24,191 bases of DNA from JBCCGR01 sp039029195 (lineage in GTDB: Bacteria; Pseudomonadota; Alphaproteobacteria; Rhizobiales; Rhizobiaceae). The notes beneath the pieces were generated by a model. That model did no database searches. It worked only from the letters and a program-made list of their open reading frames with translations, and was not told the origin of the DNA. The stretch is taken from positions 1-24,191 of the forward strand of contig JBCCGR010000064.1 in NCBI GenBank assembly GCA_039029195.1, given 5' to 3'. The translations under genes and the position numbers were made by a program. Shown piece by piece: positions 1-8,529 of this stretch (within the stretch, counting starts at the first letter, position 1; every line of letters starts with the position of its first letter).

Positions 1-106
1 CGCGCGGACAGTACGAGATCGACCGCGGAATCTGACGGTACGGGCGTCAATCACTCTCTCTTCTATCCGAAATGGTATTTTAAGCGTTTGGCGATAGGTC
101 AAATGC
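1..106. other. Leader region upstream of the first operon
   Basis: No coding sequence recognised. The window edge cuts this stretch, so the end of an upstream gene could be missing. It should hold the promoter or leader of the acyltransferase operon that starts at 107. I could not pick a convincing -35/-10 pair. A weak AGGT lies about 9 bases before the ATG. Confidence 0.4.
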
Positions 107-1414
107 ATGCAAACCGCCGCCGAAATCGCTCCCAAACAGCCGCAAGACCCGCCGGTACTTTCCGGACTGGCCCCTGGTGTTCGCATGGAGCTGATAGACA
201 CGCTGGAACAGTTTCTCGCGCTAAAGCCCCATTGGGACGAGCTCTACGCTCGCGACAATCATTCAGGTTATTTTTTGTCGTTCGATTGGATGTGCGAAAC
301 GCTTCAGGCCCATTCTGGTGAATGGCGCGTCTTTGCTGCCCGGCTTGGCAGCGAAACGCAGGCTTACATCGGGTTTTTCCCGGTTCGCTATCGTCTTCAT
401 TGGTCAACAAGCAGACGCGAGTTCCAGACCGAACTCCAGCCAGCAGGTCGACTGACGCTCAGCGAGCGCGCAGGCTTTCTGTGTGATCCCGACCAGGAAG
501 ACCGTGCGATTGCCGCGATCGCCAGCAAACTGGCGACCCTCCCCTGGGTGCGCCTTTCGCTGCGCTATGAACCAACCGGCAACCGGTGTTCCAAGTTTCT
601 GATGGCGCTGCCACGTGAGCGTTTCGACGCCAAATTCCGCGACTATCGCATCAATGGTGGCACAATCGACAATCTTGTGTGCCCGCAAATTGAACTGCCT
701 TCGACCTTCGACGATTTTCTCAGCCAGCGGATGAGCGCCAACTCAAGGCAAAAGATCAGACGCTTGATGCGTAACCATCTTGAGACAGGTGAGTGCACAA
801 TCACCTTCTCCAACAAAGAGAGTTTTGCGAGCGACAGTGAAGTTCTGCTTCAGCTCTGGGACGAACAGTGGAACCAACAAAAGGGTGCATACCGTGCGCC
901 CCTGATTTTCCAAAAATACAAAACCATGCAGGCAATCGCGATGCGCCTTGGAACGTTGCACCTACCCATTTTATGGCGCGGCGACGAACCAATCGCGGCA
1001 CTCGGAACCATCGCCGATCCAGAGTCGGGCCATGCCTATTTCGTGCTCGGCGGCCGCAAAGAGACCACGCATATCCAAAACAGTGGCTTGCTGCTCCATG
1101 CAGCGAGCATTCGTTGGGCCATCGAAAATCGCTTTAAAATCTATGATTTCGGCCACGGCAACGAAGCCTACAAATACAGTTTTGGCGCACAGGATGTGCA
1201 GACCTACTTCATCACCGCCGAACGGCGTGAGCTTGAAAACGGGCAGAGGTTCGATCCACTCAATCTCCCGCAAGCCAGATCAAGGCTCGAGCGCTTTCGC
1301 GCCAAAGGCCACCAGAGCGACGCCAAGCATGCCCAAAAATGCATCGCACGTTTCGAACAGACACATTCCAATTCACGAACGATACAATCCGCCCCGGAGT
1401 TTCAAAATGACTGA
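107..1414 (+). CDS. GNAT-family acyltransferase, CelD/BcsL type
   Basis: The 435-residue protein matches the CelD/BcsL branch of the GNAT superfamily, which transfers acyl groups to small molecules or polysaccharide precursors. The N-terminal half resembles the FemAB-like first lobe (around residues 30-170, with the YFLSFDWM segment). The C-terminal half carries the typical SRQKIRRLMR segment and the YDFGHGNEAYKYSFG block, equivalent to the family's YDF..G.e.YKy.wg signature. No signal peptide or membrane segment is visible, so it is probably cytoplasmic. The ATG at 107 is preceded only by a weak AGGT; an alternative ATG at 186 has no better ribosome site, so the start is uncertain. Its last 8 bases overlap the next gene, indicating one operon with the oxygenase and the aldo/keto reductase. 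The acyl acceptor is unknown. Confidence 0.75.
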   Translation: MQTAAEIAPKQPQDPPVLSGLAPGVRMELIDTLEQFLALKPHWDELYARDNHSGYFLSFDWMCETLQAHSGEWRVFAARLGSETQAYIGFFPVRYRLHWSTSRREFQTELQPAGRLTLSERAGFLCDPDQEDRAIAAIASKLATLPWVRLSLRYEPTGNRCSKFLMALPRERFDAKFRDYRINGGTIDNLVCPQIELPSTFDDFLSQRMSANSRQKIRRLMRNHLETGECTITFSNKESFASDSEVLLQLWDEQWNQQKGAYRAPLIFQKYKTMQAIAMRLGTLHLPILWRGDEPIAALGTIADPESGHAYFVLGGRKETTHIQNSGLLLHAASIRWAIENRFKIYDFGHGNEAYKYSFGAQDVQTYFITAERRELENGQRFDPLNLPQARSRLERFRAKGHQSDAKHAQKCIARFEQTHSNSRTIQSAPEFQND

Positions 1415-2078
1415 GACCAGAGCCCCATTCGCTGATGTCAGATTGTTCGAAGACGCATTGCCGCACGAGCAATTCGAGCTGTTGAAAGACGCCATTCAGG
1501 AAATCGGCAATGAGCGACTGGAAAACAACGGCACCTACGCAACCACATTCTGGTTCCCGCGGGGGGAGCGGCCCACAAATCTCGCAGAAGAAGCAATTGT
1601 GAGATTGTTTTCCTTCGCTCGCCCGCCGCAATCCTGCATTGGCGCAGAATGGTGGTTGGGCCGTCTCAAATACGGAAAGAGGCTGAAGTTTCACTTCGAC
1701 CGCGATCTGGTTCTCAGCCGTGAAGCCGGGCGGTCCGTCCTGCCATTGCTGGGTAGTGTCTTCTACCTGAACGCCTATCCGTCGAGCCCGACTGTCCTTC
1801 TCGATCAGGTGCCGGGACCAGACGGCAAATCAAAGGTGCCGCCGCAGCCCAAAATGTCCACCTCAATTGCCGCAATCCCCAATCACTACACGGTGTTTCC
1901 CGGCAATCTTCTCCACGGAGTGGTGCCGGATTCAAATGTGATGGAACAAGAGCCCGCCAGCGAAGAGCTTCGGCTGACATTGCTTGTCAATTTCTGGGAT
2001 GTGCGCCCCTCCCCGCCAGTCTGCCGCGACTATGACGGATCGATCTACCGACCGCTCATGGAAAAATTTGCCGCCTGA
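1407..2078 (+). CDS. Putative 2OG-Fe(II) oxygenase-like protein
   Basis: This 223-residue protein has the arrangement expected of a double-stranded beta-helix iron/2-oxoglutarate dioxygenase. There is an H-x-D pair (H96, D98 in KFHFDRD), a distal histidine in FPGNLLHGVVPDS (H170), and an arginine (R189 in ELRLTLLVNFWD) in the place that usually binds 2-oxoglutarate. Such enzymes hydroxylate or demethylate a substrate using O2 and 2-oxoglutarate. I recognise the fold motifs, not a specific subfamily. The start at 1407 is chosen because a GGAG lies 8 bases upstream and it overlaps the acyltransferase stop by 8 bases. The long in-frame extension further upstream lies entirely inside that gene and is not needed. 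The stop overlaps the next start as TGATG, so the three genes are translationally coupled. The substrate cannot be read from the sequence. Confidence 0.65.
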   Translation: MTETRAPFADVRLFEDALPHEQFELLKDAIQEIGNERLENNGTYATTFWFPRGERPTNLAEEAIVRLFSFARPPQSCIGAEWWLGRLKYGKRLKFHFDRDLVLSREAGRSVLPLLGSVFYLNAYPSSPTVLLDQVPGPDGKSKVPPQPKMSTSIAAIPNHYTVFPGNLLHGVVPDSNVMEQEPASEELRLTLLVNFWDVRPSPPVCRDYDGSIYRPLMEKFAA

Positions 2079-3013
2079 TGCAGTATCGGGAACTTGGTCA
2101 TTCCGGACTGCGGGTTTCGGAGATCAGCCTCGGTTCCTGGCTGACTTATGGAACGGCAATTGAGCGTCAGCAGGCACAGGCCTGTCTCGACGCAGCGTTT
2201 GATCATGGCATCAATTTGATCGACACGGCCAATATGTATGGCAAGGGTGCCGCCGAAAGCCTGTTGGGTGAACTGCTGGTGAACCGTCCACGGTCAACCT
2301 ATTTGCTTGCGACCAAAGTGTATTACCCCATGTCAGACACTGATCGCGGGCTCTCCCGGTCGCAGATCGAGAAGCAGTTGGATGCATCGCTAACGCGGTT
2401 GAACACTGACTATATCGATCTCTATCAGTGTCATCGGTATGACGAGAACACGCCGCTCGAAGAGACCATGAAGGCCCTCACCCGGGCGATCCGCTCCGGT
2501 AAAGTACGCCACATTGGATTCAGCGAGTGGAGCCGAAGTCAAATTCGCGCTGCCAACAAGCTGCAGGGCGTGGCCCGGTTCACGTCCAGCCAGCCGCGTT
2601 ACTCAATGCTCTACCGAAAGCCCGAACGGAAGATTTTCCCGCTGTGTGACGATCTGAAAATTGGCCAGATCGTCTGGTCACCCCTGTCACAGGGCATTCT
2701 GACGGGAAAATATTTTCCCGGTGAGGCACCACCTGCCGGAACGCGGGCATCACAACGCAAGGTGGGCCGCTTCTTCGATGATCCAGTTCTTAGCGCGGTC
2801 CAAAAGCTCAAACCAATCGCTAGTCATCTTGGGCTGACAATGTCTCAACTGGCCCTCGCCTGGATTTTGCAAAACAAGAGCGTGACATCCGCAATCATTG
2901 GTGCAACTTCACCAAAGCAAATCGAAGAAAATGCCGCTTCATCTGGCGTCAAGCTTGATGCTGACACCACGGCTCTCATCGAAAAAGCACTTGGTGAAAC
3001 AGTTCGACGTTAG
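2078..3013 (+). CDS. Aldo/keto reductase
   Basis: The 311-residue protein is a full-length aldo/keto reductase, a TIM-barrel NADPH-dependent carbonyl reductase. The catalytic tetrad is visible: D49 and Y54 in NLIDTANMYGKG, K80 in LLATKVY, and H119 in DLYQCHRYD. The segment with DLYQCH and the WSPLSQGILTGKY motif places it near the KvB-beta/YghZ-like branch. The C-terminal IIGATSPKQIEEN is the usual NADP-binding end. The start codon shares bases with the preceding stop (TGATG), so it is the third gene of the acyltransferase-oxygenase operon. It may reduce a carbonyl made or used by those partners, but this is inference. Its stop overlaps by 4 bases the stop of the convergent dehydrogenase gene. 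Confidence 0.88.
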   Translation: MQYRELGHSGLRVSEISLGSWLTYGTAIERQQAQACLDAAFDHGINLIDTANMYGKGAAESLLGELLVNRPRSTYLLATKVYYPMSDTDRGLSRSQIEKQLDASLTRLNTDYIDLYQCHRYDENTPLEETMKALTRAIRSGKVRHIGFSEWSRSQIRAANKLQGVARFTSSQPRYSMLYRKPERKIFPLCDDLKIGQIVWSPLSQGILTGKYFPGEAPPAGTRASQRKVGRFFDDPVLSAVQKLKPIASHLGLTMSQLALAWILQNKSVTSAIIGATSPKQIEENAASSGVKLDADTTALIEKALGETVRR

Positions 3014-3903
3014 TCCTCAGACCTGTAAAGCTCAGTGAAAAAGTCCACCATCTCGCTGACCATTTTATCGCCATAGCCCTGCGAAGTCGCAATTCCCAAT
3101 GCCTGTTTCGGACCCGTGGAAATCACGCTCGGTGCACCAAGATCGTCGGCCATGCGTGAATAATATCCCACATCCTTGCGGGCATTTTTGATCGCAAACT
3201 CCAGCTTGTTGGGATCTCCGTCCAGCGGATACGCCGACACAAAATCCATCATGCCGGAGTGGAGCGGCCCTGCGGACACCACTTCATAGAGCTGCTTTTG
3301 ATCAACGCCTGCCGCCTTTGCCATGCCCATGGCTTCCGACCACGCCGTGGCAACCGTCATGCCAAAGAAATTATTGATCAGTTTTACTGTGTGCCCGGAG
3401 CCAAGCGCGCCGAGATGAAAGACGTTCTCGCCCAAATCATCCAGCACGGGGTTGATCCGGTCGAACGCACTCTTGTCACCCGAGCACATTATGTTGAGAA
3501 GACCGTCCACAGCGTGTGCAGGCGTGCGACCAAGAGGAGCATCGAGCATGGTGGCACCGGTTTTTGCCACTGCATCACCCAAATCACGAGTCGATTGAGG
3601 AAGCGACGTGCCGAAATCGATCACCGTTTTGCCGTCCGAAAGCCCGGCGATGATGCCGTCTTCTCCCAACATGCGCGATTCCACCGAGGCCGATGTATCC
3701 ACACAAAGCATGATGATGTCAGAGGCTTCCGCGAGTTCCTTTGCGCTCGATGCTTCAACAGCACCTGCAGCAACCGCTGCTTCAACGGCAGTCCGTGACC
3801 GGTTCGCGAGCACGGTCATCGGATAATCCAGCGCCATCAGCCGCTTGACCATTGCCGCACCCATAAGGCCAAGACCGATAAAGCCGATTTTCTGTTTCGT
3901 CAT
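3010..3903 (-). CDS. NAD(P)-dependent beta-hydroxyacid dehydrogenase (3-hydroxyisobutyrate dehydrogenase family)
   Basis: The 297-residue protein belongs to the beta-hydroxyacid dehydrogenase family, which oxidises 3-hydroxy acids (or reduces semialdehydes) with NAD(P). The Rossmann motif GFIGLGLMG is at residues 7-15. The substrate-binding strand reads DAPLGRTPAHAVDG (about 121-134), a variant of the usual DAPVSGG...A..G. The catalytic lysine K174 lies in GHTVKLINN. The length is typical of the family. It is the last gene of the TRAP/dehydratase/dioxygenase operon, starting 21 bases after the second PhyH gene. It would therefore handle a hydroxy acid or semialdehyde late in that pathway. The departure from the canonical SGG substrate motif suggests a substrate other than 3-hydroxyisobutyrate or tartronate semialdehyde, which is an inference. 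Confidence 0.85.
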   Translation of the reverse strand: MTKQKIGFIGLGLMGAAMVKRLMALDYPMTVLANRSRTAVEAAVAAGAVEASSAKELAEASDIIMLCVDTSASVESRMLGEDGIIAGLSDGKTVIDFGTSLPQSTRDLGDAVAKTGATMLDAPLGRTPAHAVDGLLNIMCSGDKSAFDRINPVLDDLGENVFHLGALGSGHTVKLINNFFGMTVATAWSEAMGMAKAAGVDQKQLYEVVSAGPLHSGMMDFVSAYPLDGDPNKLEFAIKNARKDVGYYSRMADDLGAPSVISTGPKQALGIATSQGYGDKMVSEMVDFFTELYRSED

Positions 3904-3924
3904 ACTGCAGAATTCCTTGAAAGA

Positions 3925-4794
3925 TCAGGTGAAGGCTTGCTTCGCCACACCCTTTTGAATCTCGTAGATTGAACCCGCCTTCTCCGGCTGCGGCTGCGGA
4001 ATGCGAATAGGCACATCGGCAAGCCGTGGTTCGAGCGTGGGATCACCACAAATCATTTTTTCATTGTATTCGTCAATCGATCCGAATGTTGTCATCGAAC
4101 CCATGACCGGAAACGCGTCCGCCGCCATCATTTCATAAAACAACAAGCGGCGATCTCTATCAGATGTGTTGAGTGCCGATCCGTGAATGATGCGGGCATG
4201 ATGAATGGAGATAGAACCTGCCGGACCAGTGAGCGGAATTGCGTCCTCGGCAGAATACCCTGCGGCCTCCAGATCCATACCGCCAGCGAACACACCGTTG
4301 GCATGGTGATCAAAGATCGGGCCAGTGTGCGAACCAGGGATCACCATCAATGGTCCGTTTTCCAATCCCATATCGTCAAGGATCACACCGATTGCCAGCA
4401 CATCGTCATTGGTGTGCGGATAGAAGGCAAAATCCTGATGCCATTCGATAGCCGCACCGTAGCCCGCCTTCTTCATGTTGAGCTTGGTCGTGTGCATGCG
4501 GAGGTTATCGCCAATGAGCTCACGAACCGGTTCAAGAATGGTGTCGCCGCGCATCAGATCATTGAAGAACGAGCTTTGCAGGTCCGGCCTTTTGATGCGG
4601 CGAATCCGGGGATCAGAGACTGTGTGGCTGTCTTCCAGATCAATCAGATCGTCACTTTCCGTGATCGTTGCCGCATGCGCAGAAAGGCGTCCAATCTCGG
4701 CGTGTGCGCTTGCAAGTTGCTCGGGTGACAGACGGTTTTCCAGCACCAGATAGCCATTGGTGCGATAAAATGAGTGTTGTTCTTCGCTCAGCAT
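3925..4794 (-). CDS. Phytanoyl-CoA dioxygenase (PhyH) family protein, copy 2
   Basis: The 289-residue protein is a non-haem Fe(II)/2-oxoglutarate dioxygenase of the PhyH family, which includes ectoine hydroxylase and many small-molecule hydroxylases. It begins MLSEEQHSFYRTNGYLVLEN, the standard PhyH opening. The iron ligands are H119 and D121 (IEWHQDFAFYPHTND) and most likely H204 (HHARIIHGSALNTS), with R215 or R216 nearby for 2-oxoglutarate. ENGPLMVIPGSHTG is also diagnostic. The ATG at 4794 has a GGAG about 9 bases upstream. It lies 35 bases after the first PhyH gene in the same operon but is clearly divergent from it, so the two are probably successive or partner oxygenases rather than a recent duplication. 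The substrate is unknown; a free acid rather than a CoA ester is plausible given the transporter context. Confidence 0.85.
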   Translation of the reverse strand: MLSEEQHSFYRTNGYLVLENRLSPEQLASAHAEIGRLSAHAATITESDDLIDLEDSHTVSDPRIRRIKRPDLQSSFFNDLMRGDTILEPVRELIGDNLRMHTTKLNMKKAGYGAAIEWHQDFAFYPHTNDDVLAIGVILDDMGLENGPLMVIPGSHTGPIFDHHANGVFAGGMDLEAAGYSAEDAIPLTGPAGSISIHHARIIHGSALNTSDRDRRLLFYEMMAADAFPVMGSMTTFGSIDEYNEKMICGDPTLEPRLADVPIRIPQPQPEKAGSIYEIQKGVAKQAFT

Positions 4795-4829
4795 TTGAAA
4801 TCACTCCATCCCTGAATTCGCGCAGATGA

Positions 4830-5786
4830 TCAGGCGCAAGCCGCCGCATTGCCATCCCACCGGTGAATGTCGATGTGAGGCTGCCCGGCAAGTTCCGCAC
4901 GTGCCGCCTCCCACATCGCTCGCCAGCCTCTCCAGGACCTCATCTCATCATCTGGGTGCATGCGGCTGCGCGCAACAATTTCTGGGAAATGGCTACGGCC
5001 GGTCGGTTCACCGGTCACATTATAACGAAGGTCGAAGGACCACCGAAATTCGCCCGACCGGTTTTCAAGCGACGCATGCGGTGTGAGTGGATGAAAAATC
5101 ACCACGCCACCGGACTTAACCGGCAAGGGAACCGCCGCATCCCGGTCAATCTGACCGTCGGCAATCGCCAGCTGCCCGTTTCCGGGACAGTGGGGATACA
5201 CGTCATCATTACCCGCCAACGGCAGAACCTGCAGGCACCCGTTTTCAACCGTTGCGTCGCTGACCGCGCACCACACGGTGATCATCCGGGTCTCATCGGC
5301 CTCTGCGTGGGTCACACCGCGATCCTGATGCCAGTCCGTTGCTGCGATGTGGGCGCGAATTTCATCCTTCTGCAAATCGGGAGCCGGAGGCTTGATGCGC
5401 ACATGCTGAATTGGGTTCGACGTGATTTCCGGTCCAATCAGAGCCTCCACTACATCAAGCAGCCGCTCGTTTGTGACCAAATCGAATATTGCAGGTCCAA
5501 AGTGAAATGGCGTGTCCGCCTGAATGCGGTCGCCTGGCAAGGAAATGTCCATTGGCTGGAACCAATCGCATTTTGCGCGATAGGAAATGAGCAGTTTGTC
5601 ATGAAAGCTCAAACCAGCGGGTGGTTCACTCACCCGCCCTTCCGCAAACCAGCCAGCATAGAGTTCATCGAGCAATTGCGCATACTCGGCGCGAACGGGG
5701 TCAAGCACGTTCTTCTGATCAAGCACATCGTCGACCACCAGATAGCCGAAGCGATTGAAAGAGCTGATTTGCTCGTCGCTCAGCAC
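4830..5786 (-). CDS. Phytanoyl-CoA dioxygenase (PhyH) family protein, copy 1
   Basis: This is a second PhyH-family Fe(II)/2-oxoglutarate dioxygenase of 318 residues. I start it at GTG 5786, because a GGAGG sits 7 bases upstream and the protein then begins LSDEQISSFNRFGYLVVDD, the normal PhyH start aligned with its neighbour. An in-frame TTG at 5810 would add eight unlikely residues. H153 and D155 (ATDWHQDRG) and H237 (FHPLTPHASLENRSG) are the probable iron ligands, followed by R248 or R254 in EFRWSFDLRYN. The GTG start lies 7 bases inside the end of the dehydratase-like gene, so translation is coupled to it. Compared with copy 2 it has a longer N-terminal helical part and a tryptophan-rich C-terminus (SWRGWRAMWEAA), so it probably acts on a different substrate or step. 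Confidence 0.85.
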   Translation of the reverse strand: MLSDEQISSFNRFGYLVVDDVLDQKNVLDPVRAEYAQLLDELYAGWFAEGRVSEPPAGLSFHDKLLISYRAKCDWFQPMDISLPGDRIQADTPFHFGPAIFDLVTNERLLDVVEALIGPEITSNPIQHVRIKPPAPDLQKDEIRAHIAATDWHQDRGVTHAEADETRMITVWCAVSDATVENGCLQVLPLAGNDDVYPHCPGNGQLAIADGQIDRDAAVPLPVKSGGVVIFHPLTPHASLENRSGEFRWSFDLRYNVTGEPTGRSHFPEIVARSRMHPDDEMRSWRGWRAMWEAARAELAGQPHIDIHRWDGNAAACA

Positions 5787-6868
5787 CGCAATGCCTCCAT
5801 CCCGGCCCAATCAAATATTATGCCGTGACCCGGGCGGTCCGAAGCAATCGCGCGCCCGTCTTTGATCTCCAGAGAATGTTCAATGTACCTGTCCAGGCCA
5901 AAGCCGTGCGCTTCTAGAAATTGCCCATTTGGTGCGGCACACAACAGGTGTACGGTTATGTCGTGGGCACCGTGCGAGGTGACAGGCAGGCAGAAGGCCT
6001 CGGCAAGCCTTGCAATTTTTATGAAAACTGTCACACCACCGCAATTTGTGACATCCGGTTCCACAAAGGTCATGCCCCCGGAAGTGACGTAATTCTTGAA
6101 ATCCTGAAGGGTACGCAGATTCTCGCCTGCCGCCACCGGCACCCCACCTTCCCGTACCACCCGGGCGTGACCAGGGATGTCTTCAGGGGTCAATGGTTCC
6201 TCTAGCCAGGTCGGATCATGTGGTGCGAATGCGCGGGCTGCGCGTACCGCCTGATCGGCTGTGTATTTCATATTGGCATCAAGCATGAGCGGAAACCCGT
6301 CGCCCAAATGCGCACGCATGGCAGCAACTTTCTCCACATCTTCGCTGAGGCGGTCGCGGCCCACTTTCATCTTGATGGCACGAAACCCGCGCTCAAGATT
6401 TGAGTCAGTTTGAGCAATCAGTTCGGACGCTGACAAGTTGAGATCAATGCCACCAGCGTAACAACTCACAGATGGCTGATAGCCGCCAAGATGCCGCCAA
6501 AGCGGGCTCCCTGCACGTTTCGCTGCAAGATCCCAAAGCGCGATGTCGAATGCAGACAGCGCCAGAACCGTCGGGCCTCCGCGCCCACCATAGTGCTGCG
6601 CCCACCAGATCTTCTCCCACAAATATTCAATCTGTGAGGGGTCTTCACCCACTACCGTTTCGGCAATCTCGCGACCCAGAATGTCGGCAATCGCACCGCC
6701 ATTCCGCCCGCACGTGAACGTGTAGCCGACACCTTCGCCGCCGTCGCTGTCGAAAACGCGGGCGGTGATGATCTCAAATCCGCGCATTTCCCCATGCATG
6801 GAATCGGACAACACCGTCTCCAGCGGAATGAAATAATGCCCCGCTTCCAGACGCTCGATTTTGGTCAT
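5780..6868 (-). CDS. Mandelate racemase/muconate lactonizing enzyme family protein (enolase superfamily)
   Basis: The 362-residue protein is a complete enolase-superfamily enzyme of the mandelate-racemase type. These abstract the proton alpha to a carboxylate, giving racemisation or dehydration of hydroxy or sugar acids. The KxK motif is K166-M-K168 (AIKMKVG). Metal ligands are D197 (LMLDANM), E223 (WLEEP) and E249 (AAGEN). The general base histidine is H299 in VTSHGAHD, with D272 (VEPDVTNCGG) as its likely partner, and FLEAHGFGLDR follows. Having both a lysine and a His/Asp dyad fits acid-sugar dehydratases or epimerases. The start ATG at 6868 is 11 bases after the large permease stop. Its position directly behind a TRAP transporter suggests it is the first enzyme acting on the imported acid; the exact substrate cannot be named. 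Confidence 0.85.
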   Translation of the reverse strand: MTKIERLEAGHYFIPLETVLSDSMHGEMRGFEIITARVFDSDGGEGVGYTFTCGRNGGAIADILGREIAETVVGEDPSQIEYLWEKIWWAQHYGGRGGPTVLALSAFDIALWDLAAKRAGSPLWRHLGGYQPSVSCYAGGIDLNLSASELIAQTDSNLERGFRAIKMKVGRDRLSEDVEKVAAMRAHLGDGFPLMLDANMKYTADQAVRAARAFAPHDPTWLEEPLTPEDIPGHARVVREGGVPVAAGENLRTLQDFKNYVTSGGMTFVEPDVTNCGGVTVFIKIARLAEAFCLPVTSHGAHDITVHLLCAAPNGQFLEAHGFGLDRYIEHSLEIKDGRAIASDRPGHGIIFDWAGMEALRC

Positions 6869-6879
6869 TCAATCGCTCC

Positions 6880-8520
6880 CTAGAGGAAGACGGTGGTGAT
6901 ATCCGGCACCAAAAGGATCAGCGTCAGAATCAGGATCTGCATTCCGATGAATGGCAGGAAGCCTCGGAAAATGTCCGGCAACGTGATGTGCGGCGGCGCA
7001 ACTGACTTCAGATAGAACGCGGCAGGACCGAACGGAGGCGACAGGAAGCTCACCTGCATGTTCACGCAGAACAAGATACCGAACCAGACCTTGACCATCG
7101 AAGCGCTGGTCAATCCCCCCGTCAGACCAAGCTCATCCATTGGCAGTGAAAGCACAATCGGCATGAACACCGGCATGACGAGGAGCACAATCCCCGTCCA
7201 GTCCATGAAGGCGCCCAGGAACAGGAAGATCACCATCATGACCAGAAGCACGCCCATGGTCGGCAGATCATAACCGACGATGAGGTTCGCCACATAGGTC
7301 GGGCCGCCAGCGATCGTGTATGCACCTGCAAGCGCTGTTGCTCCGAAAGTTACCCAGATGATGGTGCCTGTCGATTTGAACGTGCGCATGGAGGCTTCCT
7401 TCAACAGGGTGAAGGAAAATTCCTTGCGCAAAATGATCAATATCAGGACGGCCACCGAGCCCATGGCTGCCGCTTCCGTAATGCCGGTGATGCCGCCATA
7501 GATAGAACCAAGCACCACGAAAACAACGGCCAGAGGCTGGACAAGTCCACGCCCCTTTTTCCAGGCATCTTTCGCTTGTTCGCGACCCGCGACGAATATG
7601 AGATAGACCAACGCCGCCGCACCCAAGGCACCGTAGATGAATGGAGTACTTGGGTCCTGGAACCAGGTGTCCTCTTCGATCTCGCCGATGGTGTGAATAA
7701 AGGTATAGCGCACCAGAATGAGCGCACAGACCACCGCAGCAATCTCTGCAAGCAGGGTCGCTGCCACGCTCAGTTTCTGCCGTCCATCCATGTCATCCGG
7801 ACCGGGTTCCGGCAACGGAGCAAGCGACGGGTTCAGACGCGTGCGAACCAGAATGTAGACGATGTAACAGGTCGCCAGCATGAAGCCTGGAATGAACGCT
7901 GCCTGAAACAGCGCGTGAATGGATGTCTCTGTGATCAGCCCAAAGAAAATCAGCACGATGGATGGCGGGATCATGGTCCCCAGCGAGCCTGAGGCGCAGA
8001 TGGTTCCGATGGCAAGGTTCTGGTTGTAACCAAGGCGCAGCATTTGCGGCAGGGCGATCAGACCGAGCAACACCACTTCGCCGCCGATGATGCCGGACAT
8101 TGCGGCCATAACAACAGCCATCAGTGCGGTAACAACCGCGATGCCGCCGCGGGTGCGATTCATCCACATGGACAGGGAATTGTACATATCCCGCGCAATG
8201 CCGGACCGCTCCAACAGGGTCGCCATAAAGATGAAGAGCGGCACGGAAACGAGCACATATTCGGTCGTTATCCCGTATAATCGTTGCGCCAGCACGTTCA
8301 TCGGCCCCGACCCAAATCGTCGGGTCAGCGTCCCCTCGCCCATCTTCCAGGCGTCAAAATTGAACCCGTGAACGAACGGGTCGGTGATCAGCGTTGGCTC
8401 GAACTTGAGCACCATCACGACAACGGCGAGAAATCCCGAGGCGAAGCCAAGCGGCATGCCGATGGCAAGCAGGAACAGCATGCCAAACAGCAAAATGAGC
8501 GAAATGCTTCCGATATCCAT
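6880..8520 (-). CDS. dctM: TRAP transporter large permease (DctM family)
   Basis: The 546-residue membrane protein is the large subunit of a tripartite ATP-independent periplasmic transporter, which drives ion-coupled uptake of organic acids delivered by the DctP receptor. About a dozen or more hydrophobic segments are visible. The family hallmarks include a glycine-rich scaffold (SGIIGGEVVLLGLIALPQM) and GSLGTMIPPSIVLIFFG. It is longer than the usual roughly 430 residues because of a central insertion, about residues 235-335, with two extra hydrophobic stretches and a charged loop (EIEEDTWFQDPSTP). This long form occurs in the mannitol/chloroaromatic-like TRAP subgroup. It starts 9 bases after the small permease stop and is followed 11 bases later by the enolase-superfamily gene, all one operon. 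Confidence 0.9.
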   Translation of the reverse strand: MDIGSISLILLFGMLFLLAIGMPLGFASGFLAVVVMVLKFEPTLITDPFVHGFNFDAWKMGEGTLTRRFGSGPMNVLAQRLYGITTEYVLVSVPLFIFMATLLERSGIARDMYNSLSMWMNRTRGGIAVVTALMAVVMAAMSGIIGGEVVLLGLIALPQMLRLGYNQNLAIGTICASGSLGTMIPPSIVLIFFGLITETSIHALFQAAFIPGFMLATCYIVYILVRTRLNPSLAPLPEPGPDDMDGRQKLSVAATLLAEIAAVVCALILVRYTFIHTIGEIEEDTWFQDPSTPFIYGALGAAALVYLIFVAGREQAKDAWKKGRGLVQPLAVVFVVLGSIYGGITGITEAAAMGSVAVLILIILRKEFSFTLLKEASMRTFKSTGTIIWVTFGATALAGAYTIAGGPTYVANLIVGYDLPTMGVLLVMMVIFLFLGAFMDWTGIVLLVMPVFMPIVLSLPMDELGLTGGLTSASMVKVWFGILFCVNMQVSFLSPPFGPAAFYLKSVAPPHITLPDIFRGFLPFIGMQILILTLILLVPDITTVFL

Positions 8521-8529
8521 GACGCGTAC

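Noticed and set aside
3010..3013. Four-base overlap of convergent stop codons as a regulatory feature
   Set aside because: Such overlaps are common in compact bacterial genomes. No terminator or other structure is visible there.
4863..5828. Long + strand open frame of 321 codons antisense to the first PhyH gene
   Set aside because: It is a shadow of the real minus-strand gene, which has family motifs, a good ribosome site and operon context. The antisense translation has no recognisable domain.
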